Shown: in pieces, positions 7,332-15,920 of the stretch
How the letters are laid out: each line of letters begins with the position of its first letter
Position numbering within the stretch: position 1 is the first letter of the stretch
Assembly: GCA_034189865.1 (NCBI GenBank)
Contig: JAXHTV010000002.1
Span: 62,001 to 126,000 of the forward strand
Direction of reading: 5' to 3'
Source of the DNA: Pseudomonadota bacterium
GTDB lineage: Bacteria > Pseudomonadota > Gammaproteobacteria > UBA5335
Length of the DNA: 64,000 nucleotides
Translations under genes and position numbers: made by a program
The notes under the pieces: model-generated
Told to the model about the DNA's origin: nothing
Databases searched by the model: none
What the model saw: the letters and a program-made list of their open reading frames with translations, nothing else

Positions 7332-8825
7332 ATGCCGCAGATTATCAATACCAACATCGCGTCGCTAACGGCGCAGCGAAATTTGAACAGCTCTCAGAAC
7401 GCTCTTCAGACATCTTTACAACGCTTGTCATCCGGTCTCCGGATCAACAGCGCGAAAGATGATGCCGCCGGTTTGGCAATTTCTGAGCGATTCAACACCC
7501 AGATCCGGGGCTTGAATCAAGCCGTCCGAAATGCCAACGACGGTATTTCTCTCTCGCAAACCGCAGAAGGTGCCCTGGTCGAGGTCACCAACAACCTGCA
7601 ACGTATTCGTGAACTGGGCGTCCAGGCTCGAAACGCCACCAACACATCTGCCGACCGTGCCGCGCTGGACGCCGAAGTCCAGCAGCGTTTGGCGGAGATC
7701 GACCGCGTCGCCCGACAAACTGAGTTCAACGGGCTGAAACTGCTGGACGGCAGTTTCGTCGATCAAGTCTTCCAGGTGGGCGCCAACGTGGGCCAAACCA
7801 TCACGGTCAGCGGAATCGCCAACGCCACCACCCTTCAGTTGGGTAAAATTGCTGAGGGTACCGGCACCAACACGGCTGCCGGCAACGCCGGTGAAGTGAG
7901 CGGCGCTGCCATAGCCGGTGGCGGTGATCTCACCATCACCATTGGCACCAACACCGCTGTGAACATTGCCGCTTCGGCCGACTATGCCGATTCCAGCGGC
8001 AACGGCGGCGACTCCACCAGCGCCTATGCCAAAGCCGCGGCCATCAACGCCTCGGGCGTCGAAGGCCTGAGCGCCACCGCCAACAATGTCAGTGAAACCT
8101 TCACCACAGCGGCCTTTGCCGGTGCGGGTGCGGGTGATACGTACACTTTGGAACTCAACGGCACCACCGTCATCAATGGTGGCGACCTGACGAGCTTGTC
8201 GGCTCAAAACGTGGTGGATGCCATCAACTCCTACACCGGCACGACCTTCGTGAGTGCTTCGCTGTCCGGCAGTGACATCACCCTCACGAGCTCCCAGGGA
8301 CGTAACCTGGAAATCGACGAGACCATCGTCGACGCGGATACTTCGATTACTGCCGGGACCTTCTTCGGCGCCACCGCAGGCTCCCTGACGAACACCGACA
8401 CGACCCGGGGGACCATCACCTTGTCGGCCTCGGAGAATATTGCCGTCGCGGGTAGCACCGGCGGCGCGTTGATCGGTTTCAACGCCTCCGAAACGGTAAC
8501 CCTGGGCTCCAACGGTTTGAGCAGCCGCGATGTCACCACGGCAACCAACGCCGACACGATGATTAAAGCGGTGGATGCGGCCTTGAGCACCATCAACAGC
8601 GCCCGCGCGGATCTGGGTGCTATCCAGAACCGCTTCGAGTCGACCATTGCGAACTTGAGCACGACCTCGGAAAACCTGAGCGCCTCTCGTTCCCGTATCG
8701 TCGATGCCGACTTCGCGGCGGAAACCGCGGCGTTGACCCGGGCTCAGATCCTGCAGCAGGCCGGCGTATCCGTCCTGGCGCAGGCCAACGCGGTTCCCCA
8801 GAACGTCCTGGCGCTGCTCCAGTAA
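7332..8825 (+). CDS. fliC: flagellin FliC
   Basis: Filament subunit, exported through the flagellar type III system and assembled under the FliD cap. The 497-residue protein has the conserved D0/D1 ends: N-terminal MPQIINTNIASLTAQRNLN and the LSSGLRINSAKDDAAGLAI region, and C-terminal LSTTSENLSASRSRIVDADFA ending VLALLQ. The central part (about 170-400) is Ala/Thr/Ser/Gly-rich and variable, with a flagellin hook-IN-like stretch (TYTLELNGTTV). The ribosome site is AGGAG. It has its own sigma-28 promoter and a terminator-like hairpin after the stop. Confidence 0.97.
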   Translation: MPQIINTNIASLTAQRNLNSSQNALQTSLQRLSSGLRINSAKDDAAGLAISERFNTQIRGLNQAVRNANDGISLSQTAEGALVEVTNNLQRIRELGVQARNATNTSADRAALDAEVQQRLAEIDRVARQTEFNGLKLLDGSFVDQVFQVGANVGQTITVSGIANATTLQLGKIAEGTGTNTAAGNAGEVSGAAIAGGGDLTITIGTNTAVNIAASADYADSSGNGGDSTSAYAKAAAINASGVEGLSATANNVSETFTTAAFAGAGAGDTYTLELNGTTVINGGDLTSLSAQNVVDAINSYTGTTFVSASLSGSDITLTSSQGRNLEIDETIVDADTSITAGTFFGATAGSLTNTDTTRGTITLSASENIAVAGSTGGALIGFNASETVTLGSNGLSSRDVTTATNADTMIKAVDAALSTINSARADLGAIQNRFESTIANLSTTSENLSASRSRIVDADFAAETAALTRAQILQQAGVSVLAQANAVPQNVLALLQ

Positions 8826-8867
8826 GGTAAGGCGCCTCGACGATTCGTTGAGGAACTGATAATAACA

Positions 8868-8903
8868 GGCTCGGGTTTGGGCTATCTGGTCCAAGCCCGA
8901 GCC
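8868..8903 (+). terminator. hairpin downstream of fliC
   Basis: GGCTCGGGTTTGG pairs with CCAAGCCCGAGCC (13 pairs, one G-T), with a ten-base loop, starting 43 bases after the fliC stop. No T-run follows, so it may act with Rho or stabilise the fliC mRNA end. Confidence 0.6.
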
Positions 8904-9026
8904 CCAATTGAACAAACCCAATACTAATGTCGCCTGTAGAGTCCGACCAGGCAGGCGACCTTGGCGAATCCGTCGCACGATCCCCTGGCGGTCGAAACCG
9001 GAGGACGTAAGGACGGGATAAGGATC

Positions 9027-9060
9027 TATGGAACAACGTCGCGGGCGACGTCACCATAGA
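9027..9060 (+). promoter_or_regulatory. inverted repeat just before flaG
   Basis: CTATGG pairs with CCATAG, and nested inside ACGTCGC pairs with GCGACGT. The 34-base structure ends three bases before the GGGAGGG ribosome site of flaG. It could be a leader stem-loop affecting flaG-fliD translation, or a dyad binding site. Confidence 0.4.
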
Positions 9061-9077
9061 CCCGGGAGGGTTGGAAG

Positions 9078-9443
9078 GTGACTGGAGAAATAAACCAGTT
9101 AACGCGTATCGACAACATAGAGCGATCATCGCCGGCAGAGAAACTTCGGCCCGCCGTGCCTGAAGTTCCGGAACCCGGACCGACGAAAGACGAAGATCAG
9201 GTCGATCGGAAAGCGGTGGGCGAGCGAGATCTCGCCGAGGTGATCACGCAATTGAATGACCGTGTTCAGTCGGTGAGTCGACAACTGCAGTTTTCTGTCG
9301 ACAACAATAGCGGACGAACTGTCATTCGTGTGCTCGATGCCGATACCGGAGAGCTCATTCGGCAAATTCCGCCGGAGGAATTTATGAGTATCGCAGACAA
9401 AGCAAAGAACGGCGAACTACAGCTCATTCGTGAGCAAGTTTGA
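9078..9443 (+). CDS. flaG: flagellar protein FlaG
   Basis: A 121-residue protein with the FlaG-family C-terminus: LQFSVDNNSGRTVIRVLDADTGELIRQIPPEEF in outline (key run VLDADTGELIRQIPPEE). FlaG influences filament length in Pseudomonas and Campylobacter, and its gene usually lies between fliC and fliD as here. The start is GTG, with GGGAGGG seven bases upstream. Confidence 0.92.
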   Translation: MTGEINQLTRIDNIERSSPAEKLRPAVPEVPEPGPTKDEDQVDRKAVGERDLAEVITQLNDRVQSVSRQLQFSVDNNSGRTVIRVLDADTGELIRQIPPEEFMSIADKAKNGELQLIREQV

Positions 9444-9501
9444 CCCGAGATGAACATACAATCTCCGACGACCATCGGTCGCAGGCCATAGGATACGCAT
9501 C

Positions 9502-10905
9502 ATGGCATCGATTGCATCGCCAGGTTTGGGCTCCGGCTTAGACATCAACTCCCTGGTTTCGCAGCTGGTCGCTGCCGAAGGGCAGGGCCCGGCGCTGCGC
9601 CTCGATACGCAGGAGGCCAGGTTCCAGACCAAGCTCTCCGCATTCGGTTCTTTGAAAGGTGCCTTGGCTGATTTTCAAACCGGCTTGTCGGGATTGAAAG
9701 ACCTGACAAACTTCCAGGCCCGTACAGCCCTGTCCGCGAACCAGGATCTATTCACCGCCAGTGCATTGAGTAGCGCCACACCCGGCAGCTACGAGATCGA
9801 AGTGCTCGCCTTGGCTCAAGCGCAGAAACTCGTCTCGGGCGCGTTCGCCTCGGCGGATACGACGGTTGGCAATGGCACGCTGACCCTCTCGGTGGGCAGC
9901 GAAAGTTTTTCCGTCAGCATCGAGGCTGGCAGCGACTCCCTGACAGATATCCGGGATGCGATCAACAACGCGTCCGACAACACCGGGGTCACGGCACGTA
10001 TCATCAACTCAGACGATGGCGCATCGTTGGTGCTCGCCTCCGACGAGACCGGCACCGCCAATGCCATCACCGTCACCACATCGGGAGGTGACGGCGGCTT
10101 GACCAGTCTGGTCTATGATCCCGATCCGCCCGGCAGCGGCGTCACCAATCTTACCGTCGCCCAACCGGCGGCTGATGCGGTCATCAAAATCGACGGCCTC
10201 ACCGTAACGAGTTCCATCAATGAGATCGCCGGCGCAATACCCGGTACGACGTTGAATTTGGTCGCGGCCGAGGTGGGAACCAAAACCGATTTGACGGTCA
10301 GCTTGGATAAAGACGGCGTCCGAGAAAAAATCGACAGTTTTGTGTCAAGTTTCAACAAACTGGTGGATACCATCAGTAATCTAGGCAGCTATGACGCCGA
10401 CACCCAGGCCACATCCGTCCTGCTAGGAGACTCCACCCTCCGAAACATTTCCTTCCAGATTCGACGCGAACTGGGCAAATCAATTGACGGTCTAGATGGT
10501 CCCTTCTCGACCCTCGCGGAAATCGGCATCAGCACTAGCCTTGAGGGGAAACTCGAAGTCGATTCTGAAACCCTCGATGCCGCGCTGGAGTCCGACTTCG
10601 ACGCCATTGGAGAGCTGTTCTCCAGTGAAAACGGCTTTGCGGTTCGACTGGATTCGTTGGTCGATGGCTATCTATCCACCGGCGGCGTGATCGACTCGCG
10701 GACAACCGGGTTAAAAGACAGTATTAAGGACATCGAAGAACAACGGCTGGCCTTACAAGACCGCCTGAATGCTGTCGAAGCGCGCTATCGTGAACAATTC
10801 ACAGCGTTAGATACTCTACTCAGCCAACTGACCAGCACGTCCAGCTTCCTCGCTCAGCAATTGGCGAACCTGCCCAAACCCGGTCAACTCGTTGGGAATA
10901 ACTAG
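9502..10905 (+). CDS. fliD: flagellar filament cap protein FliD
   Basis: FliD forms the pentameric cap under which flagellin subunits fold and add. The 467-residue protein opens with the family's SPGLGSGLDINSLVSQLV motif and ends in a coiled-coil region (DSIKDIEEQRLALQDRLNAVEARYREQFTALDTLLSQL, shortened here to its key run ALQDRLNAVEARYREQFTA). The C-terminal TSSFLAQQL is also typical. An AGGA lies 8 bases before the ATG. It is downstream of flaG with a 58-base gap. Confidence 0.95.
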   Translation: MASIASPGLGSGLDINSLVSQLVAAEGQGPALRLDTQEARFQTKLSAFGSLKGALADFQTGLSGLKDLTNFQARTALSANQDLFTASALSSATPGSYEIEVLALAQAQKLVSGAFASADTTVGNGTLTLSVGSESFSVSIEAGSDSLTDIRDAINNASDNTGVTARIINSDDGASLVLASDETGTANAITVTTSGGDGGLTSLVYDPDPPGSGVTNLTVAQPAADAVIKIDGLTVTSSINEIAGAIPGTTLNLVAAEVGTKTDLTVSLDKDGVREKIDSFVSSFNKLVDTISNLGSYDADTQATSVLLGDSTLRNISFQIRRELGKSIDGLDGPFSTLAEIGISTSLEGKLEVDSETLDAALESDFDAIGELFSSENGFAVRLDSLVDGYLSTGGVIDSRTTGLKDSIKDIEEQRLALQDRLNAVEARYREQFTALDTLLSQLTSTSSFLAQQLANLPKPGQLVGNN

Positions 10906-10957
10906 CCGACCGTAGCGATACGGCAACCGGCCACGCCCCACGTCACAGCTTCGATTG

Positions 10958-10973
10958 TGGCACGCAATTTGCT
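10958..10973 (+). promoter_or_regulatory. sigma-54 promoter of the diguanylate cyclase gene
   Basis: TGGCACGCAATTTGCT is a perfect TGGCAC-N5-TTGC match. The predicted transcription start is near 10984, downstream of the first in-frame ATG at 10983, so translation must begin further in, at the GTG at 11010. Confidence 0.85.
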
Positions 10974-11009
10974 TACTAAGTAATGCGTACCCCCATAGGA
11001 AGTTGTACG

Positions 11010-11969
11010 GTGAAACAGTTCGAGTCCTTGCCAGCCAAGTCGCCTTTTCAGTTGAGCGCTCGTCCAACTCAAAAGCAATTGGATGAACACGCCACATCGC
11101 CCGGACTTCGTTTCCAGGTGCAAGCGCCGCTGCAATTGGAATATCTTCTGAAATCGTTCGCACAATTCCTCGCGACAACAACCACCTTCGAGGGCCTGAG
11201 CTATCGGCTCAAAACCACCAAAACGAGCTGGGAAACCGGACAATTAGCCGGCCATAACGCGCACTATGACTTGAACTACCAGGATCAAGACTTGGGTGAA
11301 CTGACGGTGTATCGCCGTCAAACATTTGACCCTGCGTCGCTGGATCGCCTCGAGGAAGCGTTGTGTTATCTGTGCACACCGCTGTACCACGCGGTCTTAT
11401 ATTTACAGGCGCAACGCGATGCGTGCCTGGACGAACTGACCGGGTTGCCGAACCGGCGGACCTTTAAAGCATGCGTGGAACGTGAACTCGCCCAAGCCGG
11501 TCGGCAAGGATGGCCGATTTGTCTAGCGATGATCGACATTGATCATTTCAAAAGGATCAACGATGCCTGCGGTCATATCACCGGAGACGAGATGATTTCG
11601 GAGACCGCGACCTTGTTGAAATCTGGAATCCGCTCCAGTGATGGCTTATTTCGCTACGGTGGTGAAGAATTTGTACTGCTTCTCCCCGACACGCACCTCG
11701 CAGGCGCTGTTTTACTGGCCCAGCGGCTACGGCGAAAAATTGCCGCAACACGTTTTCCCGCGCTCCCAAATCGCCGCTTGACCGTCAGCATCGGACTGGC
11801 CACCTGGCGACCGGGCCTGACTGTTCAGGAATGGTTACGCGAGGCCGATGAAAAACTGTATGAGGCGAAGTACTCCGGCCGTAACCGCCTGTCGTACAGT
11901 GATCCGGCCGCGCGATCCGGAGCTAAACCCCTTCGCCGCCGCAAACACGTCGCCGAGAGAACCGATTAA
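11010..11969 (+). CDS. diguanylate cyclase (GGDEF domain) in the flagellar cluster
   Basis: Makes c-di-GMP from two GTP. The C-terminal GGDEF domain (about 145-305) opens with DELTGLPNRRTF and has the active site GGEEF (217-221). An RSSD five residues before it fits the RxxD inhibitory site for product feedback. The N-terminal 130 residues match no domain I recognise; no membrane segment is visible. The start is a GTG at 11010, chosen because AGGAAG lies seven bases upstream and because the sigma-54 promoter would initiate after the upstream ATG. It lies between fliD and cheR, implying co-expression with flagellar genes. Confidence 0.88.
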   Translation: MKQFESLPAKSPFQLSARPTQKQLDEHATSPGLRFQVQAPLQLEYLLKSFAQFLATTTTFEGLSYRLKTTKTSWETGQLAGHNAHYDLNYQDQDLGELTVYRRQTFDPASLDRLEEALCYLCTPLYHAVLYLQAQRDACLDELTGLPNRRTFKACVERELAQAGRQGWPICLAMIDIDHFKRINDACGHITGDEMISETATLLKSGIRSSDGLFRYGGEEFVLLLPDTHLAGAVLLAQRLRRKIAATRFPALPNRRLTVSIGLATWRPGLTVQEWLREADEKLYEAKYSGRNRLSYSDPAARSGAKPLRRRKHVAERTD

Positions 11970-12074
11970 TCGAATCGCTTGCGGCAATTCCCGCCTCAAC
12001 GCGATATGCTTAACAAAGAAAAGTCGCTCTTTACGACTGGAAAGCGAGTTATCCATCCAAATTGAATCAATGCA

Positions 12075-12956
12075 ATGGCATATCGTGACTACGAGTTAAG
12101 CCAGAACGCTTACGATCGTTTTCGTGTGCTACTGGAAGGACTATGCGGAATTGTCTTGGGCGGGGACAAACAATACCTCGTGACAACGCGCCTGACCCCG
12201 CTGCTCAACGAATTCGGCTTCTCCACGATCGACGATTTGCTGAACTACATCCACCGCGATCCCCGGCCGGCTACTTTACACCGGGTGGTCGAAGCCATGA
12301 CGACCAAAGAAACGTCCTGGTTTCGTGACCGATCTCCCTTCGAACTGCTGCAGCGGCACGTACTTCCTATCGTTGCCAAAAGCCAACCTCGGCGCCTGAA
12401 GGTGTGGTCAGCCGCCTGCTCCTATGGCCAGGAGACCCATTCGATCAATATCGCTGTCGAGGAGTTTCTGCGCCTGAATCCAAAGCAACTACCGGAACCC
12501 ACCATCCTGGGTACTGATATTTCCGCCGAAGCCATCAAATCGGCTCGACGAGGCGTTTATACAGAACGGGATCTGGATCGCGGACTTTCGCCCGAACGGC
12601 GAAAACTCTTTTTTGATCAGGTGGATGACGGCTGGGCCGTGAACCGTCAACTTGCCCGCCGCGTGAGTTTCGTCCGTCACAACCTCTTGGATGACTACGC
12701 CTCGTTTGGTCACTTCCAAATCATCCTCTGCCGAAACGTCCTGATTTATTTCTCCCCGGAGACCAAGGCGGACATCCTAGAACGACTGGCCGGCGCCCTG
12801 GTTCCCGGCGGCTTTCTGCTGCTGGGTGCTTCCGAGCACCCGGGCTTCGGCTCCAAGTACTTTGAGCAAATCACCTTCGCCGGCACCGGTGTCGCCTACC
12901 GACGCAAATCACTAAGCACTGTTGAGCAGGCAAGCGGCAACACCTCCCAAAGCTAA
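12075..12956 (+). CDS. cheR: chemotaxis protein methyltransferase CheR
   Basis: Transfers methyl groups from S-adenosylmethionine to glutamates of chemoreceptors, setting adaptation. The 293-residue protein has the N-terminal helical CheR domain (to about 90), the MTTKETSWFRD motif, a Rossmann SAM domain with VWSAACSYGQETHSI, and LCRNVLIYFSPE followed by LLLGASEH. It lies directly before flgB, as in Pseudomonas (cheV-cheR-flgB). The ATG at 12075 lacks a strong ribosome site. Confidence 0.95.
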   Translation: MAYRDYELSQNAYDRFRVLLEGLCGIVLGGDKQYLVTTRLTPLLNEFGFSTIDDLLNYIHRDPRPATLHRVVEAMTTKETSWFRDRSPFELLQRHVLPIVAKSQPRRLKVWSAACSYGQETHSINIAVEEFLRLNPKQLPEPTILGTDISAEAIKSARRGVYTERDLDRGLSPERRKLFFDQVDDGWAVNRQLARRVSFVRHNLLDDYASFGHFQIILCRNVLIYFSPETKADILERLAGALVPGGFLLLGASEHPGFGSKYFEQITFAGTGVAYRRKSLSTVEQASGNTSQS

Positions 12957-12969
12957 CCTTTGCCACCCC

Positions 12970-12987
12970 CCGGCAACGACTTGCCGG
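12970..12987 (+). terminator. hairpin after cheR
   Basis: CCGGCAA-CGAC-TTGCCGG is a perfect seven-pair stem with a four-base loop, 13 bases after the cheR stop and before the flgB promoter. No T-run follows. Confidence 0.45.
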
Positions 12988-13050
12988 CCTCCCCCTGCAA
13001 ACAGCTTCGAATCCTCACCAACACCATTGTTTAGAAGGTTTTTTCCATGC

Positions 13051-13066
13051 TGGCACGCTTGATGCT
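13051..13066 (+). promoter_or_regulatory. sigma-54 promoter of the flgB operon
   Basis: TGGCACGCTTGATGCT has a perfect -24 TGGCAC and a -12 ATGC (one change from TTGC), with correct GG-GC spacing. The start would be near 13077, 25 bases before flgB. Confidence 0.75.
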
Positions 13067-13101
13067 TGCAATAAGGAAAACTAAACGTGGAGCCCCAACG
13101 T

Positions 13102-13509
13102 ATGGCACTGGATATCGACAAAGTTTTCGGAGGACACCAAAGGGCGTTGTCCGTCTATAGCAAACGCAGTCAGACGCTGGCATCCAATATAGCCAATGCC
13201 GACACGCCACATTACAAGGCGCGCGACGTGGACTTTCGATCCGTACTCGCGAACACCACGAAACCACAAGCGCCTGTCATGACGAAAACTCATCGCTCGC
13301 ACATCACCCAAACCACTCAGATGGGCGATTCCAGCGGCGAACTGCTCTACCGCGTACCCATCCAACCCTCGTTGGACGGAAACACGGTGGACGCTCAAAC
13401 CGAACAGGCTGCGTTTGCCGAAAACTCCATTCGATATCAAGCCACGCTCCAATTTATCAGCGGCAAGATTCGGGGGATCCGAATGGCCATTGTCGGAGGA
13501 GAAGGTTAA
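13102..13509 (+). CDS. flgB: flagellar proximal rod protein FlgB
   Basis: Proximal rod component, the first of the flgBCDEFGHIJKL block. The 135-residue protein (MALDIDKVFGGHQRALSVY) contains the rod signature SNIANADTPHYKARDVDF. The frame is open from a GTG at 13087, but the ATG at 13102 has a GGAG nine bases upstream and gives family length. It is exported without a cleaved signal peptide. Confidence 0.95.
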   Translation: MALDIDKVFGGHQRALSVYSKRSQTLASNIANADTPHYKARDVDFRSVLANTTKPQAPVMTKTHRSHITQTTQMGDSSGELLYRVPIQPSLDGNTVDAQTEQAAFAENSIRYQATLQFISGKIRGIRMAIVGGEG

Positions 13510-13512
13510 GCC

Positions 13513-13926
13513 ATGTCGCTATTTCAAATTTTCGACGTCGCCGGCTCGGGTATGACGGCTCAATCGGTGAGATTGAACACCACCGCCAGCAACATCGCCA
13601 ACGCCGACACCGTGAGCGGTAGCGCAGAGAGTGCTTACCGAAGCCGCCAGCCCTACTTCTTGAGCGTGCTCAAAGCAGCTGGCGCACCGGAAGGCTATGC
13701 CGGCGTCCGGGTGGCGGGGGTGATCGAAAGTCAAGCACCCGCGCCGCGCCTATATCAGCCGGGCCACGCCGAGGCAGATGATAACGGCTACGTCTACGGC
13801 AGCAACGTCAACGCCATAGAAGAGTTGGTGAATATGATCTCGGCATCACGCGCTTACCAAAACAATGTCGAAGTCATGAACACATCAAAGCAGCTTCTGA
13901 TGCGTACTTTGTCACTTGGACAATAA
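13513..13926 (+). CDS. flgC: flagellar proximal rod protein FlgC
   Basis: Rod protein of 137 residues with the N-terminal SGMTAQSVRLNTTASNIANADT motif and the C-terminal EELVNMISASRAYQNNVEVMNTSKQLLMRTL segment (key run ISASRAYQNNVEVMNTSK). It begins 3 bases after flgB. Confidence 0.95.
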   Translation: MSLFQIFDVAGSGMTAQSVRLNTTASNIANADTVSGSAESAYRSRQPYFLSVLKAAGAPEGYAGVRVAGVIESQAPAPRLYQPGHAEADDNGYVYGSNVNAIEELVNMISASRAYQNNVEVMNTSKQLLMRTLSLGQ

Positions 13927-13941
13927 CCGAGGCCAACCATC

Positions 13942-14616
13942 ATGACACCCGTTACCGATTTCGAACGTCTTCAGGATCTTGGGCTGGTCCGTAGTACACC
14001 CGACTCCAAGACCAATAAGGATTTGGGACAAGACGACTTCCTGGAACTGATGACCACACAGTTACAAAACCAGGATCCTTTCGAGCCCATGGAAAATGGC
14101 GAGTTCTTGGGGCAAATCGCCCAGTTCGGCACCGTCTCCGGCATTCAAGACCTGCAAGCCTCATTCTCGACGCTCGCTGAGAGTCTCTATGCCAATCAGG
14201 CTCTGATGGCCGCCAATTTGGTGGATCGGAATGTCTTGGTTCGGGGTAACGAGGCCGCCATCAACGCGGGGCAGTCCATCACAGGAACGGTAGATCTGGC
14301 GTTCTCCACCAGTAATCTACGCGTCAACATCGCCGACGAATCAGGCGAATTGATCCGCACACTCGATCTCGGCACCCAGGCAAAAGGTGATGCCTCGTTC
14401 AACTGGGATGGGACAGATTCGGCAGGAAATCCCGTTCCCGCCGGGCGTTACCAGGTTCAAGCGCAGGTCGCCACCGAGTCGGGTGACACGGGAGCGGACA
14501 TCTACCTACACCGCCGCGTCGATAGTGTGAGCCTAGCCCGTCAGGGTGAATCACTCACGCTCAACCTCGAAGGCGGCGATTCCATGCGACTCGCCGAGGT
14601 CAAGCAGATCGGATAG
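13942..14616 (+). CDS. flgD: flagellar hook scaffolding protein FlgD
   Basis: Acts as a temporary cap for hook polymerisation. In the 224-residue protein, the N-terminal FlgD domain has LGQDDFLELMTTQLQNQDPF and the FLGQIAQFGTVSGI segment. The C-terminal part is a FlgD Ig/tudor-like domain with FNWDGTDSAGNPVPAGRY. It lies 15 bases after flgC. Confidence 0.95.
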   Translation: MTPVTDFERLQDLGLVRSTPDSKTNKDLGQDDFLELMTTQLQNQDPFEPMENGEFLGQIAQFGTVSGIQDLQASFSTLAESLYANQALMAANLVDRNVLVRGNEAAINAGQSITGTVDLAFSTSNLRVNIADESGELIRTLDLGTQAKGDASFNWDGTDSAGNPVPAGRYQVQAQVATESGDTGADIYLHRRVDSVSLARQGESLTLNLEGGDSMRLAEVKQIG

Positions 14617-14659
14617 GGCTAAAGCCCCATCGAATCAAGAGAATAATTGGGAGTGAACT

Positions 14660-15880
14660 ATGCCTTTTCGTATTGCACTCAGCGGCCTTAACGCCGCCTC
14701 ATCGGATCTCGGTGTCACGGCCAACAACATCGCCAACACAGCCACCGTTGGTTTCAAGGGGTCTCGCGCCGAGTTTGGCGACGTCTACGCCGTGGCCTAT
14801 CAAGGTATCAGCGATACCGCCACCGGGAGTGGCGTGCGTCTGTCGAATGTGTCTCAGCAATTTGGCCAGGGGAACATCGACTTCACCGACAACAGCCTGG
14901 ATATGGCCATCAGTGGTGAAGGTTTTTTTGTCCTCAGCGATGAGGGCAGTTTGAACTATTCTCGCGCCGGGACTTTCAGCGTCGACCGGGAAGGCTACGT
15001 GGTGAATGCCCAGAACATGCGAGTTCAGGTCTACCCGCCCAACAGCACAGGACAAATTAACACCGGTGTGTTGACCGATCTGCGCCTGGATACCACCGAA
15101 GGCGCGCCCAGCCCCACGACATCCATTGAGGTAGGCGCCAATCTGCCCGCCGACGACAGCGCTCCGCCGACCCCGGTATTCGACCCCAACGACGCGACCA
15201 GTTTTAACGGTTCCACCTCCACGACGGTCTACGACTCTTTAGGTACCGCCATGACCGGAACCCTGTATTTCGTCAAGGACGGCACCACGGCCAACACCTG
15301 GGATGCGTATTTCTACATCGACGGCACAGCAATCGGCGGTGCGCAACAGTTGGTGTTTAACCCCGACGGCACGCTGAACACACCCGCCAATGGCGATATC
15401 AACTTCGGCACCTTCACGCCGACGAACGGGGCCGCCCCGCTAAGCCCCACAGTGAACTACTCCAACGCCACCCAATACGGGGGCGGTTTTGGCGTTAACC
15501 AGTTAATGCAAGACGGTTTCGCTTCCGGCCGTTTGTCCGGAATCGACGTCGACCCGAGCGGAGTTGTGCTGGCCCGGTTCACCAACGGCCAATCGCAACC
15601 CTTGGGCCAAATCGCGCTGGCCAACTTCCCCAATCCCCAAGGTTTGCAACAGCAAGGGAACACGTCTTGGGCGGAAACTTTTTCCTCCGGCACGGCGGTT
15701 TTGGGCCAAGCGGGCACAGGCAGTCTGGGTTTGATTCAGTCCGGTGCGCTGGAAGGTTCGAATGTGGACCTGACAGAACAATTGGTCAATTTGATCACCG
15801 CGCAACGTAACTTTCAGGCCAATGCGCAGGTGATCTCTACGGCCGACAGCGTGACCCAAACCATCATCAACATTCGTTAA
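14660..15880 (+). CDS. flgE: flagellar hook protein FlgE
   Basis: Hook subunit of 406 residues, a normal size. The N-terminus (MPFRIALSGLNAASSDLGV) carries the ANNIANTATVGFKGSRAEF motif, and the C-terminus carries GALEGSNVDLTEQLVNLI and AQRNFQANAQVIST. The middle holds the hook D2 region. GGGAG lies six bases before the ATG. Confidence 0.96.
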   Translation: MPFRIALSGLNAASSDLGVTANNIANTATVGFKGSRAEFGDVYAVAYQGISDTATGSGVRLSNVSQQFGQGNIDFTDNSLDMAISGEGFFVLSDEGSLNYSRAGTFSVDREGYVVNAQNMRVQVYPPNSTGQINTGVLTDLRLDTTEGAPSPTTSIEVGANLPADDSAPPTPVFDPNDATSFNGSTSTTVYDSLGTAMTGTLYFVKDGTTANTWDAYFYIDGTAIGGAQQLVFNPDGTLNTPANGDINFGTFTPTNGAAPLSPTVNYSNATQYGGGFGVNQLMQDGFASGRLSGIDVDPSGVVLARFTNGQSQPLGQIALANFPNPQGLQQQGNTSWAETFSSGTAVLGQAGTGSLGLIQSGALEGSNVDLTEQLVNLITAQRNFQANAQVISTADSVTQTIINIR

Positions 15881-15920
15881 GGCGTCATGACGAGCGGATA
15901 CGCGGGGAGCACAGGGCAAG

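Noticed and set aside
8962-8977. TGGCGAATCCGTCGCA, sigma-54-like element before flaG
   Set aside because: GG and GC spacing is right, but both boxes deviate (TGGCGA, TCGC). Too weak without mapping data.
7428-8978. 516-codon open frame antisense to fliC, Gly- and Val-rich
   Set aside because: Shadow of the strongly biased flagellin coding sequence; no ribosome site, no family resemblance, and fliC is certain.
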